Shown here piece after piece: positions 11,690-22,547 of a stretch of 64,000 bases of DNA. Position 1 is the stretch's first letter, and every line of letters starts with the position of its first letter. The stretch comes from Ambrosia x helenae (lineage: Eukaryota > Streptophyta > Magnoliopsida > Asterales > Asteraceae): contig CM061223.1 of NCBI GenBank assembly GCA_030844895.1, positions 36,516,204 through 36,580,203 of the forward strand. The letters are read 5' to 3'. The notes under the pieces were generated by a model. The model made no database searches. It was not told the DNA's origin and saw only the letters and a list, made by a program, of their open reading frames with translations. The position numbers and the translations under genes were made by a program.

Positions 11690-12936
11690 ATTTAAATATC
11701 TCAACAACCATAATTTCATGATCTTACCTGCTGATCCATCTAAGTTGTAGCCACTCAAAACTCATTTTGTTTAATACGTCTCCAAGTTTTCTTTATAACT
11801 TGTAGGAGCATTTGAAAATAGACAAAAGTGACCCCGTATTTACCTCCTCATTAGCACATGCTGTCAATTGATGAATCTCGAGTCTTCTAAGCTATCAAAG
11901 TTTTTAAAATCGAGTTAAAACAAATCTTAAATATGTGATAAGAAAAACAACATAAGACAAACATATAGACCTATCAGTTGTTTTAACAGATTCTAACTCC
12001 AAATGCTCCATTTTCTTCTTCCTTAACTTCTGAAAGAGGCGAAAAGAACTGGCGAAAACAAGAACAAGTTAATTAAAAAAAAACAAGAGCATAAATGATG
12101 AGCATGATTACAGTGTTACAGAAATAAATATGTAATTCTGGTACAGGCATTTCATCGAGCAACTGGTATGCATGCTTTCAATATAATATACAAACATAAG
12201 ACTTTGTTTAATTCACCCCAAATCACATCTTCAAACAAGTATCTTCACAAATATGTCATTCATGGTAAACAAAAAAGCCAAAATGTAAAATAGAAAACAA
12301 ATTACCAAATACGAAACGCCTGTTCTTGTCTTGCAGATGGTATCGCTTTTTTGTCAATTACCACAGTTCATCTGCTTATAGTACTTGAGAAATGGTGATG
12401 ATGAGGTACCAAAAGAATGAAAAAAATAATCAAAGAGACTCAGAATTGGCACCTGAGGAGGACCGATGGAAGTTTTTAGAAAGTAACCAGGTGCGTGCTC
12501 CTGACCAACTGAACTCACGTATGGCTGCTATGGAAGCAGAGGTTTTAATTGATATTAAATGCAAAAACGAAATCATTGATATATTGTAGAGCCGTTTTCA
12601 TTTGTTTCATCAATTGATGTTCAATTTTCTCCAACGTATGGCTGCTATGAAGACAAAACGACGGATAATATGGAAGCAGAGGTTTCAATTGATATAAATG
12701 TGAGGGTAGGGATGTAATATGTTTTGAGGATGTGAGGTAGGAGACCATAGTAAAATTACATAGATATCCTTGCAAGTGTCTTAATGTTACCAAAAGTTCC
12801 AATTATACCCTTGTGATATAAGCTTAATTTACTTGTACATATTGCTATAATAGTTGGATGATGTACAAAATTACTATCTTGTACATCACTCCTCCTTTAT
12901 AATGTATTATAGATTATAGATATTATAGATTATAGA

Positions 12937-13067
12937 TATATCCATTTCATGTTGAATGATTAGATATGACACTTAGACCATCATTAATGCGCCTTTAAAT
13001 AGGCCGCTCTTAACCACGTGGAAGAAACAAAAAACTTCAGGCGCATTAAATTTCATCCACATTTAAC
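12937..13067. other. Junction between Helitron B and the Harbinger region
   Basis: Short AT-rich stretch that may contain the left end of the Harbinger element; its terminal inverted repeat was not recognised. Confidence 0.3.
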
Positions 13068-13819
13068 CAATGTTTTAAAAACCGGTTTTTAAATCATACC
13101 GGATTTAACTTAAAAATGGTTTAACCGGTTGAACCGGATTGTATCGGGTGGTTCAACCGGATTGACTTGTTAACTCTACGAATCCATAAATTCCAACATT
13201 AACTCAAAATATAAGTTAAAAGTGAATGATTACATATTAAAAAGATAATCCAAAAGTTATTTCATATAAAAAAAGTCATCCAAAAGTATTCAATTTTTTA
13301 ACAATGTTCTTTTAAATGACAGTGTAGGCAATGTATAAGCCATTGGAGTATTGAATACATCAAGTTCAAAATTGCTTTAAAGATGAAATTCACTACAATC
13401 GCCTTCCTCAAAATCTAGAGCATAACTATTTTCATCTCCTACATTATTACATAAGAAGTTTTAGTAGAAATAACAATCATAATATACTTAAATACCAAAG
13501 ATAAGTAACATATATAACAAGTAACAGTGTGTTTGAGGAGCCGGTTCGTGCTCTTCCTCACCAAACATGTTATCTATATCATTATTATGAAGTTCTCATT
13601 CTCGCTTTTCTTGAACCACAAAAAAATAATAGTTCAAAACCCAATAATTTACCTTGTGCCGGTACCGATATAAAGGTTCAAACCGGTATACCGTATTTTA
13701 CCGGCGGTACGAACTTGATACCGTTTCGCCTTTATACCGGGGTGTTTCGTACCGGACTACCCTCCGAAAAATGATATTACCGGTATAACCGACTGGTACG
13801 TACCGGTTTTTAAAACATT
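13068..13819. mobile_element. Mutator-type MITE, CCGGTT-rich, 9-bp TSD
   Basis: Ends CAATGTTTTAAAAACCGG and CCGGTTTTTAAAACATT are inverted and flanked by identical ACATTTAAC (13059-13067 and 13820-13828). The interior is filled with CCGGTT, TACCGG and ACCGG palindromes. The 9-bp TSD indicates a Mutator-class transposition mechanism. A short frame at 13529-13774 has no recognisable domain and is probably chance. Confidence 0.8.
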
Positions 13820-13828
13820 ACATTTAAC

Positions 13829-14173
13829 AAATCCTTTACATATGTCCGAAGATAAGGACATTTAATGCCTTGGTTATTGTGAATTAAAACTATGTAAATA
13901 ATGAATTTTAACTTGGGTGACAATATTTTCCATTAAATTCATCTACAATATCCTCATTAAATTTTATTACCAAATATTCAACTAGAGTATCCCACTAAAG
14001 GAACTTCATTAAATGTTATTCTACCAAATATTCACCATCCGAATAGATTAAATTCTCATTTAATTACTCCACCAACATTCATAGTTTATTTAATTGAGAA
14101 ATGTTATTTAAAGAACTCCATACTTTGTTTTTCAATCATACAAAAAAAGCATAATATTTCATCACATTAGAAA
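13829..14173 (+). promoter_or_regulatory. Leader upstream of Harbinger Myb/SANT gene
   Basis: It contains TTAAATTCTCATTTAATTACTCCACCAAC-type text (14046 onward) that recurs upstream of the transposase at about 18494-18525. A shared leader in front of both Harbinger genes suggests a duplicated promoter. No clear TATA box was assigned. Confidence 0.4.
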
Positions 14174-15129
14174 ATGAATCCAAACCAAAACCAAAACCTA
14201 AACTTTACCCAGATGCTCACACAAGGTAATGCAGATGAAAACTCAAACCTACCACTTCCAAACTTTGGGTTTCCACAACCGAATATCGGTTTTCAACAGG
14301 TCCAACAACTTTCTGGAGGGTTTCAACAAGCTTCACAACAACAAATGATGTTTCAACAATATCAACAACAAATGATGTTACAACAGTTTCAACAACAAAT
14401 GCAGCTACAACACCAGGGTCCTGCTATTTCAAGCACTGAAACATCATCAGTGGAGCCTCTAATCTTTGGTGTTAAGGCTACTCCATCTACCCAAAAGAAA
14501 ATAACAAATGTCACACCCTCAAATTTCCACGTGCGGGGTTTTACCGCGAGGCGCGTGACACACCAGGATCCAAGTCAACGGTCACAATAAACGACATCTA
14601 TATGATAAGAAAACAACGTAAACTACCATTGAGTTTCAAACCGTTCTAACACAGCGGAAGCAACATGTATTATTACAACTTAAAAGTAAAACTCAAAGTC
14701 TGAAATGTTTAACAAAACATGCATATGACCCCTAGACGCCGTGAGACTCCGTGCGCCTATACTCAATGCTGCTACCTTAGCGACCTGAGAAAACATGCCA
14801 AAAAGATGTCAACATATAATGCTGGTGAGTTCACAGGTTTTAAGTTCGAAAACGTTTTCATGTGTAAAGCGATTTCTCATAAAGTACCAAGTGTGCAAAA
14901 GTTCCAAGTAAATAACAAACGTTCCCTTACTACTACGACTGTGTTGCTAAAACCATTACTGACAAACGTTGTTCGAGTTGCTGCCCATGTGCCAAGTGTC
15001 AAGTAGAGACAATATGCACCCGCCCGGCTCCTAGCCGTCAGGTGGGGTTCGTCACGCCCGATAGATCTATCCACATTTCCCCCGTTGTGCCCCGCACATT
15101 CATGGTTTCAATAGGGACTTAGGTTTCGT

Positions 15130-15425
15130 CGTATAGTAAATAAGTGCCAAGCGCCAAGTGCCAAATGCCAAGTGTCAATGTTTAAAAGTGTCAAGTGCCA
15201 ATGTTTAAATATGTCAAATGCCAATGTTTAAAAGTGTCAAATGCCAATGTTAAATATGCCAAGTGCCAAACGTGTCACGTTTCTTAAAAGAGTCGCATTC
15301 CCAAAGGCGTCATGTTTCTAAAAGCGTTGCGTTTCAAAAGCGTTGCGTTTCATAAGTGTTGTGTTTCAAAAGCGTTGTGTTTCAAAAGCGTTGTGTTTCA
15401 AAACATAAACGTTGTATTTGTTAAA
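15130..15425. repeat. Two short tandem arrays in solo LTR 1
   Basis: At about 15147-15270 the text AAGTGCCAATGTTTAAA(A/T) recurs with small changes. At about 15320-15410 the text AAGCGTTG(C/T)GTTTCAA recurs with about 17-18 bp spacing. Both are degenerate minisatellites inside the LTR. Confidence 0.8.
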
Positions 15426-15814
15426 ACGTGTGGCATGCTTCTCCCCCGAGAGAAAAGTGCATAAAAGAGGGGTCGTGAAACTCACCTTAGAGTGCGTCTT
15501 CTAATAATTAGAAATCCAACACGTGTATGATAATCCCAACTAGTGACAACCTATCAATGAGTTTACATAAGTGTGATGACTACTAACCCGAAGGCTAACT
15601 AGTCCCCGATTGTCCAGATCTTGACTACGTGTGTTAAAAAGTGTGTTTAAACGTTAACCGGACATCCCAGACCGACCCGACATCCCGTTGGTGACCCATT
15701 ACATCAATTAGTCATGCACATAAGTTTAACACATAAGTTTCAAGCATAAAACACTTAGATTGCATCAAAAATCTCATTCCGGACATCAGATGGTCGAATG
15801 TGGTTTTTCCCATT

Positions 15815-16005
15815 TCCACGTTCGCCCGTTTGAGCCACGTTCGCCCGTTTTTCCCACGTTTTGTTCCACGTTCGCCCGTTTGAGCCACGTTCGCCCGTTT
15901 TTCCCACGTTCGCCCGTTTTTCCCACGTTCGCCCGTTTTTCCCATATTTTATTCCACGTTCGCCCATTCGAACCAATTTTATTCCACGTTTGCCCGTTTT
16001 CATCA
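15815..16005. repeat. Tandem array of CACGTTCGCCCGTTT units
   Basis: At least eight copies of CACGTTCGCCCGTTT with 18-20 bp or larger spacing, followed by TTCCC, GAGC or TTATTC. On the opposite strand this gives a repetitive GERGKNGRTWEKRANV-like frame that is an artefact. The core TTCGCCC appears again at 16805-16950, on the other side of the TATA box. Confidence 0.9.
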
Positions 16006-16783
16006 GCATTTTATAAAACGCACCAAAATGCATCTAAACGGTCCGAAAACATCACGAAACATTACCAATCACAGCAGTCAACTATCATTAACATATTCCT
16101 ACATAACTCTACCAATTTTATCCCGAAATCCGTCCGTTTTACAAGTTACCCGAAATAGCAAATTATGGAGATGTCACATTAAACGCATGCAATCTTTACC
16201 CAATTAGGAAACTTTATGAAATCAATCAATAATCAACTTAATATACTCAGATTATCATGAACAATAAACCCCCCAATCATATCCTTATCACTATCATCAT
16301 GAACAAGCCCTAGATTTAACCCAAAATCCCCAAAATGAACATAACATCATCAATAATCAATTGTAACCTATCTCAATCATAAATCATCATCAATAACAGT
16401 CCTAGATCATTGTCATAACATCTATACAGCAATCAATCATCAAATAATGCATAACATCACATAAAACACCATTAACACATGTTATTTTGTATGAAAACTC
16501 ATTGTTTATGAATAGGTTTTGTTTAGAAAGATATTAGGAAGGTTTTTATTCATGAAAACATGTTTGAATCAAATCTGGACTCTTGGGGTTTAATGAAAAC
16601 GAATTGAAATGCTTTAAAAAATGATTTAGAATGAAGAACACACCTTAGATCTTTGTGTAGAAGATGTTTGTAGGTTAGATTATAGAAAACAAGGGCAAAA
16701 ACTCCTTCCCCAATGTTTAAAGTTGCTAGAGAGTGTTTTGAGGCGTTTAGGGTTTGTGAAATGGTGAAAAATGACAAAGTGTG

Positions 16784-16793
16784 GTATTTATAC
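16784..16793 (-). promoter_or_regulatory. TATA box of solo LTR 1
   Basis: GTATAAATAC on the minus strand, just inside a TTCGCCC/GGGCGAA-rich patch (16800-16975), is a plausible LTR promoter. Solo LTR 2 has the same arrangement. Confidence 0.55.
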
Positions 16794-18227
16794 TATGTCC
16801 ACATTCGCCCCTTTTACCTGAGCGAATGTACCCTCCTTCGACCCTTTCACAGGGTCGAACGTACCCTGACTTGGTCGAATGAAATTCTTTAAATTCCATA
16901 TCCCAGGTTCGCCCCTTTTACAAGGGTCGAACCAGGAGTATTGTCCAGGTTCGCCCATTCGATTGGTCGAACCAGGACTCACGTTTTTCTAGTTTTCCAA
17001 TTTGCCGTGTTTAACGCATTTTAACGCACCCTAACATACGAGCATGCAACCTTAGTCTATGTTTAACATATTTAAGCACGGATGATTATCTACACATCAT
17101 TTAAACACATCTAAGCATATAATCCACCATACGACAATTAGTCTACACATACACTTATTTAGTTTATGTAATTCACCAACAACGGGACTCGTATCGTGTG
17201 TGTGTGTGTGTGACTAACCCAATGATCTCCCGAATCATTGAACCCTGGACAATACGGACTGTGTTCCGACTCTACTGACCCCGTCAAGTATGTTTAATAA
17301 ACGTTTTTCGCTAAGGTAGACTTATGTGTTTATAAAATGTTGACCCAAACATGCCGGGTGTCACAACAAAAAACAAAAAAAGAAACACAAAAAATGTGGA
17401 ATCATCTTATGAAGTGAGACGCATCAAGTGGACCTTGGAAGAAGAGATTGTGCTTGCCAAGGCTTACGTACACATTTATGAATATTCGATCTTCGCAAAC
17501 AACCAATTATTAGGTATTTTTTGGAGTCGAGTTTTAGAAGTTTTTCAGAAAAACCCACAAGTTTCTCAAGAAAGAGCCAGCCATAACTTGAGGTCGCATT
17601 GGCAAATGTTGAAAACTAAGGTGAATAGGCTCAACGACCTGTACTTACGCATAAAAAATAATCCAAAGAGTGGTATGTTAGATGACGTGTTGTTGTGGGC
17701 GGTTCGAGATATGTTGCTGATACTAAGAATAACCCCACCAAGAAACAATTTCAATATGAGCATGTTTGGAGGGTTGTTAAGGATCATAAAAAATGGTCTG
17801 GACCAACCAAGGTGTATGGTGTTCAACAAACCAAACGCTCAAAGACAACGAGCACTAGTGAATACACCTCATGTGGTACTCTTTTGGAAGCTAATTCCAC
17901 GAATGATTATGGCATCTCACTAGATGATGATGTCCATGTGTATAATGATGAAGATGACGTCCATGTTGAGGTTAAACAACACAAAGACCAATTTGGATGA
18001 ACAAAGCAAAGGAAAGGGCTAGGGTTAAGGGGAAAGACAAGGAAGGGCCTTCCTACCAAGAAAAGAAAGAAGAACTACTTGATCGGTTAGACGAAACATT
18101 GTCTCTTAAGCAACAAGTGATTAGTGATTGGAAAGTTCATATTAACAACTACATGGAAATAAGGAGAAAAAAAAATACTCTACATCCCGACTACTCATAT
18201 GGACCCGGCCCAAAAAACCCTACATGA

Positions 18228-18602
18228 TGCGGAGTGTGACAGGATTAAGACGAAGTATAACATGGAGTAGTCTTAGTAGGTTTGTGGTAGTTTTATTAAT
18301 TTCATTAGTTTGCATTCTCTAGTTTTTATTAAACTTTTTATAATGTAATTTCTATATTTTTTTAACGTTTAGGATTAATAAAAAAGTAATCTTAGTAGGT
18401 TTGTAACTTCTGTCTTTTTTAATTTAATATAGTTGTATCTTTTATAAGGTTTAGCTAGTTTCATTAACTTCACTACATTTACCTAGAATATCCATTAAAT
18501 TCTCATTTACTTACTCCACCAACTTAACTCATTTAATCTTGTCCACCAACTCAAGAAAGCTGTTAAATACCCATAGAGAGCATAACATTTCATTCATACA
18601 AA
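18228..18602 (+). promoter_or_regulatory. Spacer and leader upstream of Harbinger transposase
   Basis: AT-rich spacer. Around 18490-18540 it repeats text found upstream of the Myb/SANT gene (ATTAAATTCTCATTTACTTA followed by CTCCACCAAC), suggesting a shared regulatory leader. No other gene was seen. Confidence 0.4.
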
Positions 18603-19659
18603 ATGAGTGCACCAAATCCGTTTGTAGATCTTGAAAGTAAAGAACTTGAAGAAATAATGTCTCATGACATTGAAATTGTAGCTCAACAATTTTTGGAGCT
18701 TGACACCGATGAGGCCAATGGTTCTTCCTGAAAAAAGGCGAAACGCAAGTACATTGAAAGTTGTCATGAAGATGGTGATAATCGTATGTGGAATGATTAT
18801 TTTGCTCCTAATTATGTGTTCCTCGAGCATTTCTTTAGACAGCGATTTCGGATGAGCATTCGTCTATTTAACCAAATTATTGAGAGGTTAACATAGCATA
18901 ATATTTTCGTAGAAATTTGACGCAATAGGTAGAAAAGGCCTTTCACCTCAACAAAAATGCACAGCAGCTATTCGTCAGTTGGCATACGGGGTAGCGGCTG
19001 ACGAAGTTGATGAATACATACGTATTGGTGAGTCTACTGCTATCATTTGTTTACAAAAGTTTTGCAGTTCTATTATTGAAATTTTTGGTGAAGAATACCT
19101 TAGAAGACCAAATGAATATGACATCCAGCAATTACTTGAGCAACATTTAAATGTGCACGGTTTCCCCGGAATGCTTGGAAGCGTTGATTGTATGCATTGG
19201 AGTTGGAGAAACTGTCCAACTGCATGGGAAGGTATGTATACGCGTGGTGACCATGGTCGACTAACCATTATGCTCGAAGCGGTTGCTTCTCATGCATGAC
19301 CTTTGGATTTGGCATGCATATTTTGGAGTGGCAGGTTCAAACAATGACATTAATGTGATTAATCAATCGCCGCTTTTCAATGAAGTTTTAGAGGGGAATG
19401 CGCCACAATGCAACTTTACAGTGAATGTGACGCAATACACACAAGGATATCATCTTGCAGATGGAATTTATCCAGAATGGTCGACACTTTTCAAGACTTT
19501 TTCATATCCACATACCGATAAATTGAATTTTTTCGCCAAACGTCAAGAGTCTGGCAGGAAGGATGTCGAGAGAGCCTTGGGTGTTCTTCTAGCTAGGTGG
19601 GAAATTATTCGTGGTCCGGCAAGATCTTGGAGCTTAAACAATATTAGCGACTACAAATA

Positions 19660-19870
19660 AAATGCCAATTAGTGGCACACACTTTTAGTGACATTTTGTT
19701 TTTTTTTTTGTCACTAATTTAGGTTTTTAGTGGCACTTTATGTGTCATATTTCGTTGGCACGCATTTTTAGTGGCATTTAGGCTTTGTGCCACTAAATTA
19801 CGTTTTTGATGGCATTTACATATGCCACTATTGCTTGACACATGTTTTTAGTGGCGTTTACCTTTTATAC
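19660..19870. repeat. CACTA left subterminal repeats
   Basis: Repeated TTTTAGTGGCA and TGCCACTAAA motifs, about every 30-40 bp. In CACTA elements such motifs are binding sites for the element's DNA-binding protein. The right counterpart lies at about 27960-28240. Confidence 0.75.
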
Positions 19871-19896
19871 TACTAAATCAAAACTTAATAGTTGAA

Positions 19897-19928
<32 letters not shown>

Positions 19929-20116
19929 AAAAAACATCAAAACTTAATAACTTCACATTTTAATGCTAAAAGTTCCATACCTTAAAATTTAATCCTCAAA
20001 CTTAGAATTCCCCTCCTACTTTTGGTTTCTCTCATCGCCTAAATTTCCCTTTATTTTCCCTCTTCTCATTCTACTAAATATTCCATTATCCTGGCACATT
20101 ATTGTTTGTTTTCCTT

Positions 20117-20528
20117 CACTACGTCAAAAAGAGCCTTTCGCCACACTTTTACCAAAAATGTCCTGTCACACTTTTGATTAAATATGTGACTAAAAGTCAA
20201 AAATAATGTTTCAAAACCTTCTAGCCTAATTTCCGCCACACATTTTATTTTTAATGTGATTATTGTATTACAATTTAAGTTCATTAGCAACACTTTAACA
20301 AAAAATATGTGGCATTTATTAGCCACACTTGAAAAAGTGTGGTCAAACGTGACCAATAGCTACTCTATTTGTTTGATTTTTAATTCATGTGACAAAAAAA
20401 CACATCAATTAGAAACATTTAACCACACTTTTTAAAAAACATAGTGACATTTAATTGCCACACTAGAAAAGTGTGTAACCAAATACTACCAACTAACATC
20501 ATACATTTTTAATAATGTGGCTAAAAAG
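20117..20528. mobile_element. One end of a second CACTA-like element
   Basis: CACTACGTCAAAAAGAGCC at 20117 looks like a CACTA terminus and is followed by GCCACACTTTT/AAAAGTGTGGC subterminal motifs up to 20528. The motif differs from the outer element's GTGGCACT. The opposite end was not found; it may be deleted or hidden behind later insertions. Confidence 0.5.
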
Positions 20529-20537
20529 TAATATATA

Positions 20538-20928
20538 GGGAAACTGGACTTTAACATCCTGAACTATTGACAATTGGCCGCTGACGCACTGAACTACAAA
20601 ATTGAACAACACCACACTGTACTTTCAACTTATTGGTCTGTATCACCCTCAGACTAACCAAGGCTAATTTTTGCTGACGTGGCATGGTGACGTGTCCATT
20701 TTTGCTGATGTGGCAGGTGATCTGTCCATGCCACATCAGCTTATTCTCCATGCCACATCAGCAAAAATGGACACGTCACCATGCCACGTCAGCAAAAATT
20801 AGCCATGGTTAGTTTGAGGGTGATACAGACCAATAAGTTGAAAGTACAGTGCGGTGTTGTTCAATTTTGTAGTTCAGTGAGTCAACGACTAATTGTCTAT
20901 AATTCAGGATGTTAAAATCCAATTTCCC
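20538..20928. mobile_element. Foldback MITE, nearly complete palindrome
   Basis: Almost the whole 391 bp is one inverted repeat centred near 20730, with ends GGGAAACTGGACTTTAACAT and its inverse at 20928. Flanks TAATATATA (20529-20537) and TAATATACA (20929-20937) form a 9-bp TSD with one mismatch, fitting a Mutator-class MITE. The two arms give mirror-image short frames; these are not genes. Confidence 0.85.
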
Positions 20929-20947
20929 TAATATACATGTGCTACTC

Positions 20948-21421
20948 GAGTTTTTTCCCATAAAGGTGTTGTAGGAAAAAATATTTACCAAAGTAGTGTT
21001 GCTTCAAAAATATTTACCAAAATAGTGTTTTATCCCACTTTATTAGTTTCTCACTCCTAATTTTATTGTATAACTTCACCTAATTAAATAACTATTGGCC
21101 TAATATTTCTTTAATGTAATTAAGCACTAAAATTGCTAATTTCATTTAACGTGTCTGAACTTTTGTGATTTCATAATTGAAAATAAGATTCTAGTTATTA
21201 TAATTATAATTTCTTTTAACTACAAAGTTTAATTTATACTTATTCATGGTATAATTTTACTATATATAAAAGGATAAACAACAGTAGAATGTGGAAAGAT
21301 TAATTTGCAGTTATTCATGTTATACATTTATCATATAAAAACACAACGAAAAACAGTAAATACAAAATAATAATATATATGAATATTTACAAGCTTGAAA
21401 ATATACATGTTTTTATAAAGA

Positions 21422-21453
<32 letters not shown>

Positions 21454-22538
21454 TTAACTTTTGTTAAACCAGCAAACTCATTCTTCAAGGCGGAAAATGA
21501 GCCACACCAACCACGATTACATCAACTCAAACTTACACCATTGTTTCCAATCTATACACCCATATCTATATCGACATCTAAACGACTAAACTATAGGAAA
21601 CTAACAACTTTAATCTCCGTTACCACATTTGAGACCGAGTGGTTCTTATCCGAGAATATGCTATTATTTCTTGCACGTCAAATGCTCCATATCGCGGTGT
21701 ACGTTATTCCCTGAAATGCTCTCTTCTTGATGCCTTTCAATCCAACCGAGTGATGTAACTTGACAATATCTCTTACCGAAAACACGATGATGTTTGCGAC
21801 ATGACACCACAACGAAATGGCAGCCCAAATTCCGGACGCAAACAAACACCCGGAAAACAAATGTTCCACCGTCTCGCTAGGCGATCACAAAAAAAAAACA
21901 CAACTCTTCTTAGGCACATTAATATTGCGTCTTTCTAACGCATTTGTGGTCGCCACTCTACCCATTTCGGCTCGCCAAACAAATATGTTTACCTTTGAAG
22001 GAATCCAGTTACTCCATTCCAATACAAAATCTGGTCTCGACTCCAGCTTATTAAACCATTTTCGAGCAGCCTCTACCGTAAACGATCCAGAGGAGTCTAA
22101 ACTGCAACGCCAAGTGTCCCTGTGATCAGTTAAAACAGTCGTAGACTTATCTAGTTTATGTATATGCATATATATTATTTTTTATTTACTGTTGTTATAT
22201 TTTTTTTATCCATATACTAAATTGTAACATGAATAAGTACAAATTGATCTATGAAGTTAAAAAGAACTAATAATAATAATAAATAATATAATAACTACAA
22301 TCTTATTTTCAATTATGAAGTCATAAAATTCAAACACGTTACCAGAGATTAACAATTTCAATGATTAATTACATTAAAAAAAATATTAGGTTAATAGTTA
22401 TTTAATTAAGTAAAGTTATCAAATAAGTTGAGTGAGAAACTAATAAAGTGAGATAAAACACTATTTTAGTAAATAGTTTTGAAATAACACTACTTTGCTA
22501 AATACTTTTTCCTACAACATCATTATAGGAAAAAACTC
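20948..22538. mobile_element. Pack-MULE-like element with 9-bp TSD
   Basis: Ends GAGTTTTTTCC and GGAAAAAACTC are inverted. The homology continues about 330 bp inward on each side (about 20948-21270 and 22200-22538). A perfect 9-bp TSD GTGCTACTC lies at 20939-20947 and 22539-22547. There is no transposase. The centre holds a fragment of a LINE-type zinc-binding region. Gene or element pieces between long inverted ends are the hallmark of Pack-MULEs. Confidence 0.85.
21664..22169 (-). pseudogene. zf-RVT fragment (LINE/non-LTR reverse transcriptase tail)
   Basis: On the minus strand 22169-21885 reads GSFTVEAARKWFNKL and WIPSKVNIFVWRAEMGR, then NVPKKSC. After a frameshift in an A-rich run near 21890 the frame at 21869-21678 continues MEHLFSGCLFASGIWAAISL. 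This is the zinc-binding region found after the reverse transcriptase domain in plant LINE-derived proteins (C..C..H..C arrangement around VEHLFSGC). There is no reverse transcriptase core, so it is a captured remnant. Confidence 0.75.
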
Positions 22539-22547
22539 GTGCTACTC

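Larger units (their letters stand above)
9229..12936 (-). mobile_element. Non-autonomous Helitron B with captured gene exons
   Basis: On the minus strand it begins TCTATAATCTATAATATC (12936 downward). It ends with the hairpin CCCGCTGCAACGCGCGGG, then CTAG at 9229-9232. The flanks are A before CTAG and T after the other end on the plus strand, the classic insertion between A and T without duplication. There is no Rep/helicase frame. The interior carries exon fragments of an E(z)-type methyltransferase, a SINE with its own TSD (11444-11689) and a foldback element (10575-10890). Two further short splice-flanked coiled-coil-like pieces near 11830-11880 and 11960-12035 may come from another captured gene. 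The exact 5' base is uncertain because TAGAT repeats several times. Confidence 0.7.
14509..17365 (-). mobile_element. Solo LTR 1 (Gypsy, reverse orientation), TSD ACAAA
   Basis: It starts TGTCACACCCTCAAATTTCC and ends GCCGGGTGTCACA, with ACAAA directly repeated at 14504-14508 and 17366-17370. Both ends match the reverse complement of the LTR ends of the complete element at 42010-52843 (TGTGACACCCGGC ... GAGGGTGTGACA), so it is a related family member. There is no internal coding region, so it is the product of LTR-LTR recombination. On the minus strand there is a TATA box at about 16784-16793. The LTR contains three different short tandem arrays. Frames seen inside these arrays are not genes. 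Confidence 0.9.
14174..18227 (+). pseudogene. PIF/Harbinger-associated Myb/SANT protein, split by a solo LTR
   Basis: PIF/Harbinger elements need a second protein with a Myb/SANT-like (trihelix) domain that binds the ends and brings the transposase to the nucleus. The 5' part (14174-14508) is Gln/Asn-rich with QQQMM and QQFQQQMQ runs. The reading frame is then cut by a solo LTR (14509-17365). It resumes in the same frame after the duplicated ACAAA, with a basic stretch and the SANT-like region RIKWTLEEEIVLAKAYVHI ... HWQMLKTKVNRLNDLY (about 17420-17650). A frameshift near 17700 moves to the frame reading HVWRVVKDHKKW, and a second shift near 17997 leads to a C-terminal coiled-coil-like segment ending 18227. 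It is therefore dead: one insertion and two frameshifts. Confidence 0.8.

Noticed and set aside
15815..16005. CRISPR-like regularly spaced repeat
   Set aside because: Units are only about 15 bp with 3-10 bp variable linkers, inside a plant LTR, with no cas genes. It is a minisatellite.
15712..16158. Repetitive protein frames (GERGKNGRTWEKRANV-type and the opposite-strand FPRSPVFPTF-type)
   Set aside because: Both strands are open only because of the tandem repeat within a solo LTR; no start context or domain.
17200..17212. (TG)n as a regulatory element
   Set aside because: Short dinucleotide run inside a solo LTR; no reason to assign a function.
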